DNA of 64,000 bases from Arthrobacter ipis (GTDB taxonomy: Bacteria > Actinomycetota > Actinomycetes > Actinomycetales > Micrococcaceae). Below the pieces are notes generated by a model. The model was not told where the DNA came from, searched no databases, and saw only the letters and a program-made list of their open reading frames with translations. Location: assembly GCF_014694315.1 (NCBI RefSeq), contig NZ_JAAOXD010000007.1:497021-561020 (forward strand), in the 5' to 3' direction. Positions 15,420 through 23,033 of this stretch are shown here, piece by piece. Within the stretch, counting starts at the first letter, position 1. Each line of letters opens with the position of its first letter. A program made the position numbers and the translations under genes.

Positions 15420-16445
15420 TCAGGAGAGGCGGAGCATGACCTTGCTGCTGCCGGCGGCCGGGTCCGCGGAGACCCGCATGGCTTCCGCGGCCTGGTCGAT
15501 GCCGAACTTGTGGGTGATGACGGGTGAGACGTCCAGGCCGTCGGACATGGCCTTGAGCGCGTCGGTGATCTCGTCCGCGAACCGGTAGGAACCGATCCAG
15601 GTGATTTCCCGTGTCACGAGATCCCCAAGGGCGGCCGGGGCCGGGGCGCCGGGCAGGTTGCCCACCTGGACGATGGTGCCGCCGCGGGCGGTGGCCCGGA
15701 GTATGCCGCCCAGGACGGCGGGGATCCCGGTGGCCTCGAACACGAGCTCAACGTCTTCCGGCAACGATCCGCCGTCCGAGAGGTTGCGGACCTCGTCCGC
15801 GCCCATGGCCTTTGCGATCCGGAGCGAGGCGTCATTGATGTCCGTGGCGATGACGGTCCGTGCGCCGGCGTACTTGGCGGCCGCGATCACCAGGGATCCG
15901 ATCGGCCCGGCACCGTTGACCAGCACGTCGCGGCCAGCGAGCGAACCCGCACGGCCCACCGCGTGAAGGGCGACGGCGAGCGGTTCAGCAAGTGCCCCGC
16001 GGAGGGTGTCCACGCCGTCGGGAAGCGGACGGATCTGCGACGCTCGGACCAGCTTGCGTTCGCTGAAGCCGCCGTCGGTGTGCGGATCAAAGGCTGCGGA
16101 TCCGAAGTACCGGATCTGCGGGTACAGGTTGGTCCGGCCTGTGAGCCGTTCCGGCATGATCCCGTCCCCCACGAGTTCCGCGGGGTGGACGGTGACCGGC
16201 TGGCCGACGTCGAGGTTTTCGACGCCGTCGCCCAGCTGGGCGATCCGGCCGGCCACCTCGTGGCCCAGGACGAGCGGGGACTTCAGCTGCGCGGTTCCCG
16301 AAGCACCGTGGCGCCAGTAGGAAAGATCGGATCCGCAGATCCCGCCCCATTCAACGTCGAGGACAACCTCCCCCGGCCCGGCGACGGGCTCGGGGCGTTC
16401 GTCGATGCGGAGGTCGTTGGCGCCGTGGACGACTACTGCTTTCAC
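15420..16445 (-). CDS. Zinc-dependent medium-chain dehydrogenase, L-idonate/L-gulonate 5-dehydrogenase type
   Basis: 341 residues from GTG 16445, whose GTGA overlaps the transporter stop. Alcohol dehydrogenase fold: catalytic zinc region GGICGSDLSYWRHG and LGHEVAGRI, NAD-binding NGAGPIGSLVIAAAKYAG and ATDIN. The closest named types are L-idonate 5-dehydrogenase (IdnD) and RspB/L-gulonate 5-dehydrogenase; the compact structural-zinc lobe differs from classic ADH. RspB-like enzymes oxidise L-gulonate to D-fructuronate, which would feed the UxuB-like gene downstream, so that role fits the operon better than idonate. Which substrate is used cannot be decided from sequence. Confidence 0.8.
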   Translation of the reverse strand: MKAVVVHGANDLRIDERPEPVAGPGEVVLDVEWGGICGSDLSYWRHGASGTAQLKSPLVLGHEVAGRIAQLGDGVENLDVGQPVTVHPAELVGDGIMPERLTGRTNLYPQIRYFGSAAFDPHTDGGFSERKLVRASQIRPLPDGVDTLRGALAEPLAVALHAVGRAGSLAGRDVLVNGAGPIGSLVIAAAKYAGARTVIATDINDASLRIAKAMGADEVRNLSDGGSLPEDVELVFEATGIPAVLGGILRATARGGTIVQVGNLPGAPAPAALGDLVTREITWIGSYRFADEITDALKAMSDGLDVSPVITHKFGIDQAAEAMRVSADPAAGSSKVMLRLS

Positions 16446-17860
16446 GCTGCGTCTTCCAGGCGGACCATGTCGCGGCCGCGGACCTCGGGTCCCACAACGG
16501 CGGACACCAGGGTGATCAGCGAGTAGCCGATGAGCATGGCGGCCAGCGGCCACCAGTGCCCGGTGACGGCGGTGAGCGTGGCGGCGAGCAGGGGGCCGAT
16601 GGCGGTGGCGAGGATGCCGCCGATTTCCTTGGCCAGGGCCAGCTGCGTGAAGCGGGTGCGGGCTCCGAAGAATTCGGCCATGGTGACGCTTTCCATCGAG
16701 AACAGGCTGAGCACGCCGAGGTTCAGGCCGGCGACGATGGCGATGGTGACGAGTGTCGGGTTGCCGCTGGTGACCATCAGCATCATGGGGATCGCGAACA
16801 GGGCGGTGAGGGAGCTCAGGATGATGTACAGGGGCCGCCGGCCGAAGCGGTCGCCCAGGAGGCCGATCAGGGGGATGGTGGCGAAGCCGATGATCGAGCC
16901 GATCATGATTGCCGTGGTGCCGACGGTCTTGTTCATGAGCAGGACCGTGGCGAGGTAGCCGATGAGGAAGGTCTGGATGAGCCCGGAGTTGCCGGCCTGC
17001 CCGAAGCGGAGGCCGAGGGCGATCAGGAAGGACTTGCCCTTGCGCTGGTGCAGCGCGGCTTCGATGGTGCTGGTGGACTGCGTCTTGTGCTTGGGCTGGT
17101 CTGCTTCGCTTGCTGCGGTTCCCGCCTCGGCGGCGAGGTCACGCTTGGCGAGTGCGACGCCGTCGACGACGTCCTCACGCTGTTCGAAAACCGGGCTCTC
17201 CTTGAGGGAGCGGCGGATCCAGACGGCGAAGATCATCAGCAGGAAGCTGGCCAGGAACGGCAGGCGCCAGCCCCAGGTCAGCAGCTGGTCCTCGGAGAGC
17301 ACCGCCACCAGGATGGCCCAAAGCGCGGACGCAGCGAGGGTGCCGGAGTTGGTGCCGAGGCAGACGAGGGAGGAAATGAGACCGCGGCGGCGGGCCGGGG
17401 CGTACTCCGCGAGCATCACGGTGGCGCCGGCGATTTCCGCGCCAGCACCGAAGCCCTGGATCAGGCGCAGGGCCACGAGGAGGATGGGCGCCCAGATGCC
17501 CACCATGCCGTAGGTGGGCAGGACACCGATGAGCGTGGTGGACGCACCCATCAGCGCGATGGTGATGAAGAGGACCTTCTTGCGGCCGATCCGGTCACCC
17601 ATGCGGCCGAAGTACACGGCACCGACCAGGCGGGCCACATAGCCGACGCCGTAGGTTGCCATCGCGGCGATAAGGCCGACGACCGGGCTTACGTCGGGGA
17701 AGAAGATCTTGTTGAAGACGATGGCTGCAGCCAGCGAGTAGAGCTGGAAGTCCATGAATTCCATGGCCGTTCCGAGCCAGCCGGAGACCGCAACCTTCGC
17801 AAGGTCGCGAGTGGTCCTTGTTTCGGTCTTGGCGGTGGGCGGTGCGATGCTCTCGGTCAT
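16442..17860 (-). CDS. MFS transporter of the metabolite:H+ symporter (MHS) type
   Basis: 472 residues from ATG 17860 with GCAAAGGAG upstream; earlier in-frame codons lack a ribosome site. Twelve predicted membrane segments, an MHS-like N-terminus (VSGWLGTAMEFMDFQLYSLA), the MFS loop GRMGDRIGRKK, and RLIQGFGAGAEIAGATVML as in shikimate/alpha-ketoglutarate-type MHS permeases. A long central loop (about residues 225-265) is charged. As first gene of the sugar-acid operon it probably imports the hexonate or hexuronate that the enzymes degrade. Confidence 0.88.
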   Translation of the reverse strand: MTESIAPPTAKTETRTTRDLAKVAVSGWLGTAMEFMDFQLYSLAAAIVFNKIFFPDVSPVVGLIAAMATYGVGYVARLVGAVYFGRMGDRIGRKKVLFITIALMGASTTLIGVLPTYGMVGIWAPILLVALRLIQGFGAGAEIAGATVMLAEYAPARRRGLISSLVCLGTNSGTLAASALWAILVAVLSEDQLLTWGWRLPFLASFLLMIFAVWIRRSLKESPVFEQREDVVDGVALAKRDLAAEAGTAASEADQPKHKTQSTSTIEAALHQRKGKSFLIALGLRFGQAGNSGLIQTFLIGYLATVLLMNKTVGTTAIMIGSIIGFATIPLIGLLGDRFGRRPLYIILSSLTALFAIPMMLMVTSGNPTLVTIAIVAGLNLGVLSLFSMESVTMAEFFGARTRFTQLALAKEIGGILATAIGPLLAATLTAVTGHWWPLAAMLIGYSLITLVSAVVGPEVRGRDMVRLEDAA

Positions 17861-17960
17861 CTGTTGCTCCTTTGCAGGCGATGAAGAAGGGGTGGAGAGA
17901 TATGCCTGTGAATTGTGGCCGGTTCGGTGGACAGGAAAGCTGTCCTTTGGCCGCTTGCTG

Positions 17961-17982
17961 ACTACCATACAAGCACTACCAT
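17961..17982. promoter_or_regulatory. Candidate operator between MHS operon and FadR-type gene
   Basis: ACTACCAT occurs twice as direct repeats, at 17961-17968 and 17975-17982, 14 bp apart. On the minus strand these read ATGGTAGT and lie just downstream of a TTGACA at 17990-17995, that is, over the likely promoter of the operon. A FadR-type repressor encoded next door could bind here. A GGACAG-GAAAG-CTGTCC hairpin in the operon leader is at 17929-17945. Confidence 0.45.
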
Positions 17983-18002
17983 TCTAGTTTGTCAACGATG
18001 GC

Positions 18003-18008
18003 TACACT
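18003..18008 (+). promoter_or_regulatory. -10 box of the leaderless FadR-type gene
   Basis: TACACT with six bases to the ATG at 18015 and no Shine-Dalgarno sequence, so transcript and reading frame probably start together. No clear -35. Confidence 0.5.
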
Positions 18009-18014
18009 GGATGC

Positions 18015-18746
18015 ATGGCAACCGGCAAACCCGAAAAAGGGCAGTCTCCGCGGCTTTCCGTGCGGGACCAGACACTGGATACGCTCCGGCGTCGCATCAT
18101 CTCCCTGCAGCTTCCTCCCGGCGAGCCGCTGTCCGAAAACGAGCTCGCCCAGGAGCTGGGTGTCAGCCGGACGCCCGTGCGCGAAAGCCTCATCCTGCTC
18201 CGCGAAGAGGGGCTGGTGCAGGTCTTCCCGCAGATCGGTTCGTTCGTCTCGCTCGTGGACCTGGGCCGTGTAGCCGAGGCGCAGTTCGTCCGCGAAGCCA
18301 TTGAATGCGCTTCCCTGAAGGAAGCGGTTGTGGACGCCACCGGGCTCGCCGGACTGCGGGAGATCCTGGCCGCACAGCGAACCGCAGAGGCCGCCGGCGA
18401 CATAGAGGAGTTCTTCCGGCTCGACGAGGACTTCCACCGCGAGCTCCTTCGCCTGGCGGGCCACGAGTCGGCCTGGACTGCGGTCAACTCGGCCAAGGCC
18501 CACCTGGACCGTGCCCGCCGGCTTAGCCTGATCGACACCCGGCCCGTGTCCACGCTGATCGAACAGCACACCGCCGTGGTGGACGCACTCGAGGCCAACA
18601 ACCGCGCCGAAGCAGACAGCTCGCTGCGCGTGCACCTGCGCGGCGTCTTCGAGGACGTCAAGCGCATCCAGGCCTCATCACCCGAGCTCTTCTCGGACGG
18701 CACAGCATCCCGCCCCGTAAGGCGCAGCATCGCCCGTCTTTCCTAG
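18015..18746 (+). CDS. GntR-family regulator, FadR subfamily
   Basis: 243 residues. N-terminal winged helix (SVRDQTLDTLRRRIISLQL, PGEPLSENELAQELGVSRTP, VRESLILLREEGLVQVFPQI) is followed by an all-helical FCD ligand domain with metal-ligand positions in FFRLDEDFHRELLRLAGH and the terminal histidines (EQHTAVVDAL, LRVHLRGVF). FCD regulators commonly respond to sugar acids, and this one is divergent from the mannonate/gulonate operon with 154 bases between starts, so it is its likely repressor. Start chosen as the leaderless ATG. Confidence 0.88.
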   Translation: MATGKPEKGQSPRLSVRDQTLDTLRRRIISLQLPPGEPLSENELAQELGVSRTPVRESLILLREEGLVQVFPQIGSFVSLVDLGRVAEAQFVREAIECASLKEAVVDATGLAGLREILAAQRTAEAAGDIEEFFRLDEDFHRELLRLAGHESAWTAVNSAKAHLDRARRLSLIDTRPVSTLIEQHTAVVDALEANNRAEADSSLRVHLRGVFEDVKRIQASSPELFSDGTASRPVRRSIARLS

Positions 18747-18944
18747 TCTTTACGCCTCGCCGCGGCTGCGATGGTTCAACCTGGATCTGGACTTGCTCGA
18801 TCAGAGGCCCCGTCGGGGCTGATATCCGGAAGCGTACGTCTAAGGGAGCGTCACGTCCGCTCAGCGGGCGTCTACGCGACCGAGTACGCGGAGGATGTCA
18901 GCCCAGACGGGCCGGAGTGACAGAGGCGAAGACCCGACGTGAGG

Positions 18945-19490
18945 CTACCCCTGCTTCACCAGCGCGGCCTCAAGGTTGATCTTCACCTTGTCGCTGACCA
19001 GGAGCCCGCCGGCTTCAAGAGCCGCGTTCCAGGTCAGGCCGAACTCCTTGCGGCTTATGTCGGCCTCTGCAGAGAAACCCGCGCGGGTGGCACCGAACGG
19101 GTCGACGGCGACGCCTGTGAACTCAACCTCGAGCTCGACAGGCTTAGTGATGCCCTTGATGGTGAGGTCGCCGGTCAGGGTGTAATCCTCGCCGTCGCCG
19201 TCGATGTGAGTGCCCTTGAAGGTCATCTCCGGAAATTCCGCGACGTCGAAGAAGTCCGCCCCCTGCACGTGGGCGTCGCGGTTGGCATCGCCGGAATCGA
19301 AGCTGGCGGTGCTGACGGTGGCATGCAGCGACGAGTCGGCCAGGGTGTCCCGCACATGGGCCTCGCCGGTTGCTTCCCGGAACCGCCCGCGGACCTTGCT
19401 GATCCCGGCGTGCCGCACGCTGAAGCCGATCTCACTGTGGGACATATCAAGTGTCCAAATGCCGGGGGTCAGGCCTGCGGGAAGAGTCAT
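18945..19490 (-). CDS. YceI family protein
   Basis: 181 residues, ATG 19490 after CAAAGGAG. Full-length YceI domain: GIWTLDMSHSEIGFSVRHAG at the start, SFDSGDANRDAHVQGADFF with the conserved Arg-Asp and a FPEMTFKGT strand, then LTGDLTIKGITKPVELEV and a typical FG.W motif. YceI folds as a lipocalin-like barrel that holds an isoprenoid chain. No signal peptide here, as in most actinobacterial members, so it acts in the cytoplasm. The 198 bases before its 3' end (18747-18944) hold no gene. Confidence 0.92.
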   Translation of the reverse strand: MTLPAGLTPGIWTLDMSHSEIGFSVRHAGISKVRGRFREATGEAHVRDTLADSSLHATVSTASFDSGDANRDAHVQGADFFDVAEFPEMTFKGTHIDGDGEDYTLTGDLTIKGITKPVELEVEFTGVAVDPFGATRAGFSAEADISRKEFGLTWNAALEAGGLLVSDKVKINLEAALVKQG

Positions 19491-19651
19491 GGCGCATCTC
19501 CTTTGAAGGAAAACCCTGCTGGTCAGTGCGATTTCAACACTGGTTTAGCCCGGCGGTGAAGTCAAGGACGAGTAGCTTCCCCCGCGGGCCATACGGGGCC
19601 ACAAGGGCGCCCAGAAGAAATCTGGCACATTCCTAGCTAATTTTCAGGAAA

Positions 19652-19752
19652 CTTCTCTAGCCTAGGAGCAGGCCCACCCCGTATCCCCCATCCGAGGTGG
19701 TCCTGCCGCTAGGAGAAGCCCCGCAAAGCCGTCAGGCAGTGCGGGGCTCTCT
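19652..19752 (+). ncRNA. Candidate structured RNA or leader with terminator
   Basis: CTTCTCTAGC/GCTAGGAGAAG, GCAGG/CCTGC and CCACC/GGTGG pair in register (left arm 19652-19678, right arm 19696-19718) to give one long stem with a C-rich loop. The right arm runs into AGCCCCGC, which pairs with GCGGGGCT (19717-19748) as a terminator-like hairpin followed by CTCTCTGCGTTT. The element lies between divergent yceI and the HNH gene. It could be a small RNA of about 100 nt or an attenuator ahead of the HNH gene. It does not carry the SRP RNA, tmRNA or RNase P signatures that I know. Confidence 0.35.
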
Positions 19753-19852
19753 GCGTTTCAGGACGTCATCCGCGTGGCACCGCCAGCTCCGCCCGGCCAG
19801 CCAGTACGATCGATCGTTGAATCGACAACCAGCGCCCCGGGAGTACACCGCC

Positions 19853-20590
19853 TTGCACCAAGCACCGACCCGCAGAAGGAACTGGTTTGCAGCCGGCGCC
19901 CTTGCCGCCGCCATCCTGGCCAGCACCGCCTGCGGCGGAGTCATCAGCGCAACCCGGCAGCCGTCGTCGGACGCTGTTCCCGGCGGGTCAGCCGGCAACG
20001 CGCCCGGCTACGCTGTCAAAGCAGCCGACCTCCTCGCCACGCTGCCGGTCAAGGGACGCGCACCGAAAACGGGCTACGACCGGGAAGAGTTCGGGCCGGC
20101 ATGGTCGGACACGGACCACAACGGCTGTGACACCCGCAACGACATCCTCGCCCGGGACCTCAAAGCCACAACCTTCAAGCCTGGAACGAAGAACTGCATC
20201 GTGCTGACCGGTTCCCTGGCTGATCCGTACACGGCCACCACCATCGCCTTCACGCGCGGCAGCAAAACCAGCAGCGCAGTCCAGATCGACCACGTCGTTG
20301 CCCTCAGCGACGCGTGGCAGAAGGGCGCCCAGCGCCTCAGCAAGGCAGAGCGGACCGCGTTCGCCAACGATCCCCTCAACCTGCTGGCCGCGTCCGGCCC
20401 CGCAAACCAGCAAAAGTCCGACGGCGACGCCGCAACCTGGCTGCCGAGCAGCAAGGCCTACCGCTGCCCGTACGTCGCGCGGCAGATTTCGGTCAAGGCG
20501 AAGTACAAGCTGTGGGTGACCCAGGGCGAGCGCACGGCAATGGCCTCCGTCCTGGCCCAGTGCGGCGGCACGGTGGCCGGCGGCAGGTAA
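19853..20590 (+). CDS. Secreted HNH endonuclease (DUF1524-type)
   Basis: 245 residues from TTG 19853, with GGGAG upstream; this start puts a clear signal peptide (RRRNWFAAGALAAAILAST) at the N-terminus, ending at an AC that could be a weak lipobox. The catalytic part follows: YDREEFGPAWSDTDHNGCDT, then QIDHVVALSDAW with the HNH-type Asp-His, and NDPLNLLAASGPANQQKSD with the conserved Asn. This pattern is widespread in actinobacterial secreted nucleases, probably for DNA scavenging. The frame upstream of 19853 is open but not protein-like. Confidence 0.88.
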   Translation: MHQAPTRRRNWFAAGALAAAILASTACGGVISATRQPSSDAVPGGSAGNAPGYAVKAADLLATLPVKGRAPKTGYDREEFGPAWSDTDHNGCDTRNDILARDLKATTFKPGTKNCIVLTGSLADPYTATTIAFTRGSKTSSAVQIDHVVALSDAWQKGAQRLSKAERTAFANDPLNLLAASGPANQQKSDGDAATWLPSSKAYRCPYVARQISVKAKYKLWVTQGERTAMASVLAQCGGTVAGGR

Positions 20591-20633
20591 CCCGCCCCAA
20601 GACCGTCGGGAGCCCGGGCAGACAGGCCGCCGC

Positions 20634-20930
20634 TTAGCCCTCCTCCGGCACCTCGCCCGCGAACGGGTAGTCCTCCTCGTCGCTGCCGGGCGTGCCCGCG
20701 GCCTGCTCAATGGCGTCGGCCTCGGCCGCTTCCTCGGCAGACAGATCGGGGGCGGCGCCCGGGCCGTTGGACCTCAGCGGGGTCCGCTGCTCCAGGGCAT
20801 CCGCCTCGGGAACGTCCTCCGGCAACGGCCGCTGTTCCTCGTCCCCGGACTCCCCGCCCGCCGATTGGCGCTGCTCAAACGCATCGACGTCCGGCACTTC
20901 GAGCGGTGTTTCGTCCTGCTGGCTGTTCAT
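20634..20930 (-). CDS. Small acidic protein with internal repeats
   Basis: 98 residues, ATG 20930 with a perfect GGAGGAG. About one third Glu+Asp and no hydrophobic segment, so likely disordered. A motif repeats three times: PDVDAFEQR, PEADALEQR and AEADAIEQA, spaced by Gly/Ser/Pro-rich acidic linkers. Similar short acidic proteins occur in related actinobacteria but without known function. It is next to the HNH gene in convergent orientation. Confidence 0.7.
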   Translation of the reverse strand: MNSQQDETPLEVPDVDAFEQRQSAGGESGDEEQRPLPEDVPEADALEQRTPLRSNGPGAAPDLSAEEAAEADAIEQAAGTPGSDEEDYPFAGEVPEEG

Positions 20931-20995
20931 GGATCTCCTCCTGTGGCTGGGCCCGTCCTTCCACGAGTCTGGCCCTACTCCCCCACGACGGCAAT

Positions 20996-21045
20996 GGGGA
21001 CCGCGTGGCGGCCCAACCTCTAAGGCCGGGGCGCACGCGGTCCCC
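20996..21045 (-). terminator. Hairpin downstream of fdhA
   Basis: GGGGACCGCGTG (20996-21007) pairs with CACGCGGTCCCC (21034-21045), extended by CGACGG/CCGTCG. It begins 17 bases after the fdhA stop. No U-run. Confidence 0.6.
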
Positions 21046-21061
21046 CGTCGCTGTTCCTACG

Positions 21062-22273
21062 TCAGCTGAGGTATCCGTTCGGGTTCAGCACGTACTTGGT
21101 GGCGGCGCCGGCGTCGAATTCGGCGTACCCCCTAGGTGCGTCCTCCAGCAGGATCGGCTTGGCGTTGACGTTCTTGGCGATGCTCACGCGGTCGTTGAGG
21201 ATGGCCATCATCAACTGCCGGTTGTACTTCATCACCGGACACTGGCCCGTGGTGAAGCTCAGCGACTTCGCCCAGCCCGTGCCGAGGCTCAGGCTCAGCG
21301 CGCCCTTCTTGGCAGACTCGTCGATGCCGCCCGGGTCCCCCGTCACGTACAGGCCCGGAATGCCTAGCGCACCGCCGGCCGCCGCGACGTCCATCAGCGA
21401 ATTCAACACCGTGGCCGGCGCCTCCTGGGCGCCCTGGCCGTGGCCCTTCGCCTCGAAGCCCACGGCGTCCACGCCGCAGTCCACCTCAGGAACACCGAGG
21501 ATCTGTTCGATCTGCTCCGCGGGCCCGCCCTTGGTGAGGTCCACCGTTTCGCAGCCGAAGCTGCGGGCCTGCGCCAGCCGGTCACTGTTCATGTCGCCCA
21601 CAATTACGACGGCGGCACCCAGCAGGTGCGCGCTCGTCGCCGCTGCCAGTCCAACAGGACCCGCCCCCGCGACGTAGACGGTGGAGCCGACGCCGACCCC
21701 CGCCGATACGGCACCGTGGTAGCCAGTGGGGAAGATGTCCGAGAGCATGGCCAGGTCCAGGATCTTCTCCATGGCCTTGTCCTTGTCCGGGAACTTGAGC
21801 AGGTTCCAGTCCGCGTACGGCACGAGCACATAGTTGGCCTGGCCGCCCACCCAGCCGCCCATGTCCACATAGCCGTAGGCGCTGCCCGGGCGGTCCGGGT
21901 TTACGTTGAGGCAGATGCCGGTCTTCCGCTCCTTGCAGTTCCGGCAGCGGCCGCACGAAATGTTGAACGGCACCGAGCAGATGTCCCCGACCTTGATGAA
22001 CTCGACGCCGGGCCCCACCTCCACCACCTCGCCGGTGATTTCGTGGCCCAGCACCAGGTCCGACGGCGCCGTGGTCCGCCCTCGGACCATGTGCTGGTCC
22101 GAACCGCAGATGTTCGTGGCCACCGTCTTGATAATCGCGCCGTGTGGAACCTGGCGCCCGACATTGGCCGGATTTACACCCGGCCCGTCCTTGAGTTCAA
22201 AAGTGGGGTAGTCGATATCGATGACTTCCACCTTGCCGGGTCCCTTGTAGGCAACGGCTTTGTTCCCTTCCAT
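21062..22273 (-). CDS. fdhA: Glutathione-independent formaldehyde dehydrogenase
   Basis: 403 residues from ATG 22273 after AGGAGGAAAGAG; the frame upstream to 22357 has no ribosome site. A zinc medium-chain dehydrogenase of the FdhA type: catalytic zinc region TNICGSDQHMVRGR and LGHEITGEV, four-cysteine structural zinc site CGRCRNCKERKTGIC, NAD-binding AGAGPVGLAAATSAHLLGA. The long insertion PDRPGSAYGYVDMGGWVGGQ and C-terminal NRQLMMAILNDRV are characteristic of formaldehyde dehydrogenase rather than other family members. It oxidises formaldehyde to formate in the cytoplasm without glutathione. Single gene. Confidence 0.92.
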   Translation of the reverse strand: MEGNKAVAYKGPGKVEVIDIDYPTFELKDGPGVNPANVGRQVPHGAIIKTVATNICGSDQHMVRGRTTAPSDLVLGHEITGEVVEVGPGVEFIKVGDICSVPFNISCGRCRNCKERKTGICLNVNPDRPGSAYGYVDMGGWVGGQANYVLVPYADWNLLKFPDKDKAMEKILDLAMLSDIFPTGYHGAVSAGVGVGSTVYVAGAGPVGLAAATSAHLLGAAVVIVGDMNSDRLAQARSFGCETVDLTKGGPAEQIEQILGVPEVDCGVDAVGFEAKGHGQGAQEAPATVLNSLMDVAAAGGALGIPGLYVTGDPGGIDESAKKGALSLSLGTGWAKSLSFTTGQCPVMKYNRQLMMAILNDRVSIAKNVNAKPILLEDAPRGYAEFDAGAATKYVLNPNGYLS

Positions 22274-22294
22274 CTCTTTCCTCCTGGCGTCACG

Positions 22295-22315
22295 GACCCT
22301 TCCCCGTGAAGGGTC
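22295..22315 (-). promoter_or_regulatory. Hairpin in the fdhA leader
   Basis: GACCCTTC-CCCGT-GAAGGGTC has perfect 8-bp arms and lies about 12 bases upstream of the fdhA ribosome site. Could be an operator for a formaldehyde-responsive regulator or an RNA stem; nothing else identifies it. Confidence 0.45.
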
Positions 22316-22583
22316 GGCGGTGAATTCCTGAGTGATGTGATGCGCCCTCCAGGGCATTCCCCCGGAAGACCGGACGACGCCGTCGGGCCTTACAGGTGGA
22401 GGGTCCTGCCAGTCTAGAACGGTGCCCGCAAAGGGTCCATGGGTTTGGGGGCCCGCGGCGCAGCTCCCCGCAATAACGTCAATTACGCAACACTATTGGG
22501 TCTTTTTTGATCCACCCCGTCGGGCCTACTTTGGGAAGAGCGAGTCGCCCAGCCCGGGGCGGCCGGACCCTTGGAGGAATCCT

Positions 22584-22886
22584 ATGAGCACGCATGTAGC
22601 CGATTGCAGCGTCACCAACTGCTCCTTCAACGACCATTCTGAATGCAACGCCGAGGCCATCACGGTTGGCGGCACCACAGACCATGCCTCCTGTGCCACG
22701 TTCATCGACACCGGCATACACGGCGGCCTGCCGAAGGTCCTGGCCGGCGTCGGAGCATGCCAGCGGGCGGAATGCGTCCACAACGACCACCTCATGTGCA
22801 AGGCACCGGAAGTCCACGTCGGCCCGGGCCCGGACAACGCCGACTGCCTCACCTACTCCCACAATGGACGGCAGGCCGCCCACTAA
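22584..22886 (+). CDS. Protein with two DUF1540 domains
   Basis: 100 residues, ATG 22584 after TTGGAGGAA. Two copies of a cysteine-rich unit: VADCSVTNCSFNDHSECNA with a later CATF, and GACQRAECVHNDHLMCKA with a later CLTY. Each has four cysteines plus a histidine, a likely zinc site. DUF1540 proteins are small cytoplasmic proteins of unknown function. The gene is alone between the FdhA gene and the RecB-like nuclease and is followed by an inverted repeat. Confidence 0.85.
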   Translation: MSTHVADCSVTNCSFNDHSECNAEAITVGGTTDHASCATFIDTGIHGGLPKVLAGVGACQRAECVHNDHLMCKAPEVHVGPGPDNADCLTYSHNGRQAAH

Positions 22887-22901
22887 TCTGCGCAGGCATG
22901 T

Positions 22902-23033
22902 GGGGTCCCCCCATTGGCGCTGCTCCTCGCTCAGCAAAGCTCCCGGTACGGCTTGATTGTCATAGCCTCTTGCTAGATTCGAATCAGCGCACCGGGAACC
23001 GTCCCGGAGCGAGGCTGCCAATGGGGAGGCCCC
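22902..23033. repeat. Large inverted repeat ending at the start codon of the RecB-like gene
   Basis: GGGGTCCCCCCATTGGC (22902-) and CCTCGCTC pair with GAGCGAGG and GCCAATGGGGAGGCCCC (to 23033), the arms being about 27-30 nt and separated by about 75 nt. The right arm carries the GGGGAGG ribosome site of the next gene and touches its ATG at 23034. A -10-like TAGATT at 22974-22979 lies in the loop. Confidence 0.7.

Noticed and set aside
16556..17884. A 442-codon plus-strand frame over the MHS transporter
   Set aside because: Acidic Gly/Asp/Glu-rich sequence that is a reverse reading of membrane helices; the transporter frame is convincing.
19652..19752. SRP (4.5S) RNA as identity of the structured element
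   Set aside because: The conserved GGAA-type tetraloop and asymmetric-loop sequences are missing.
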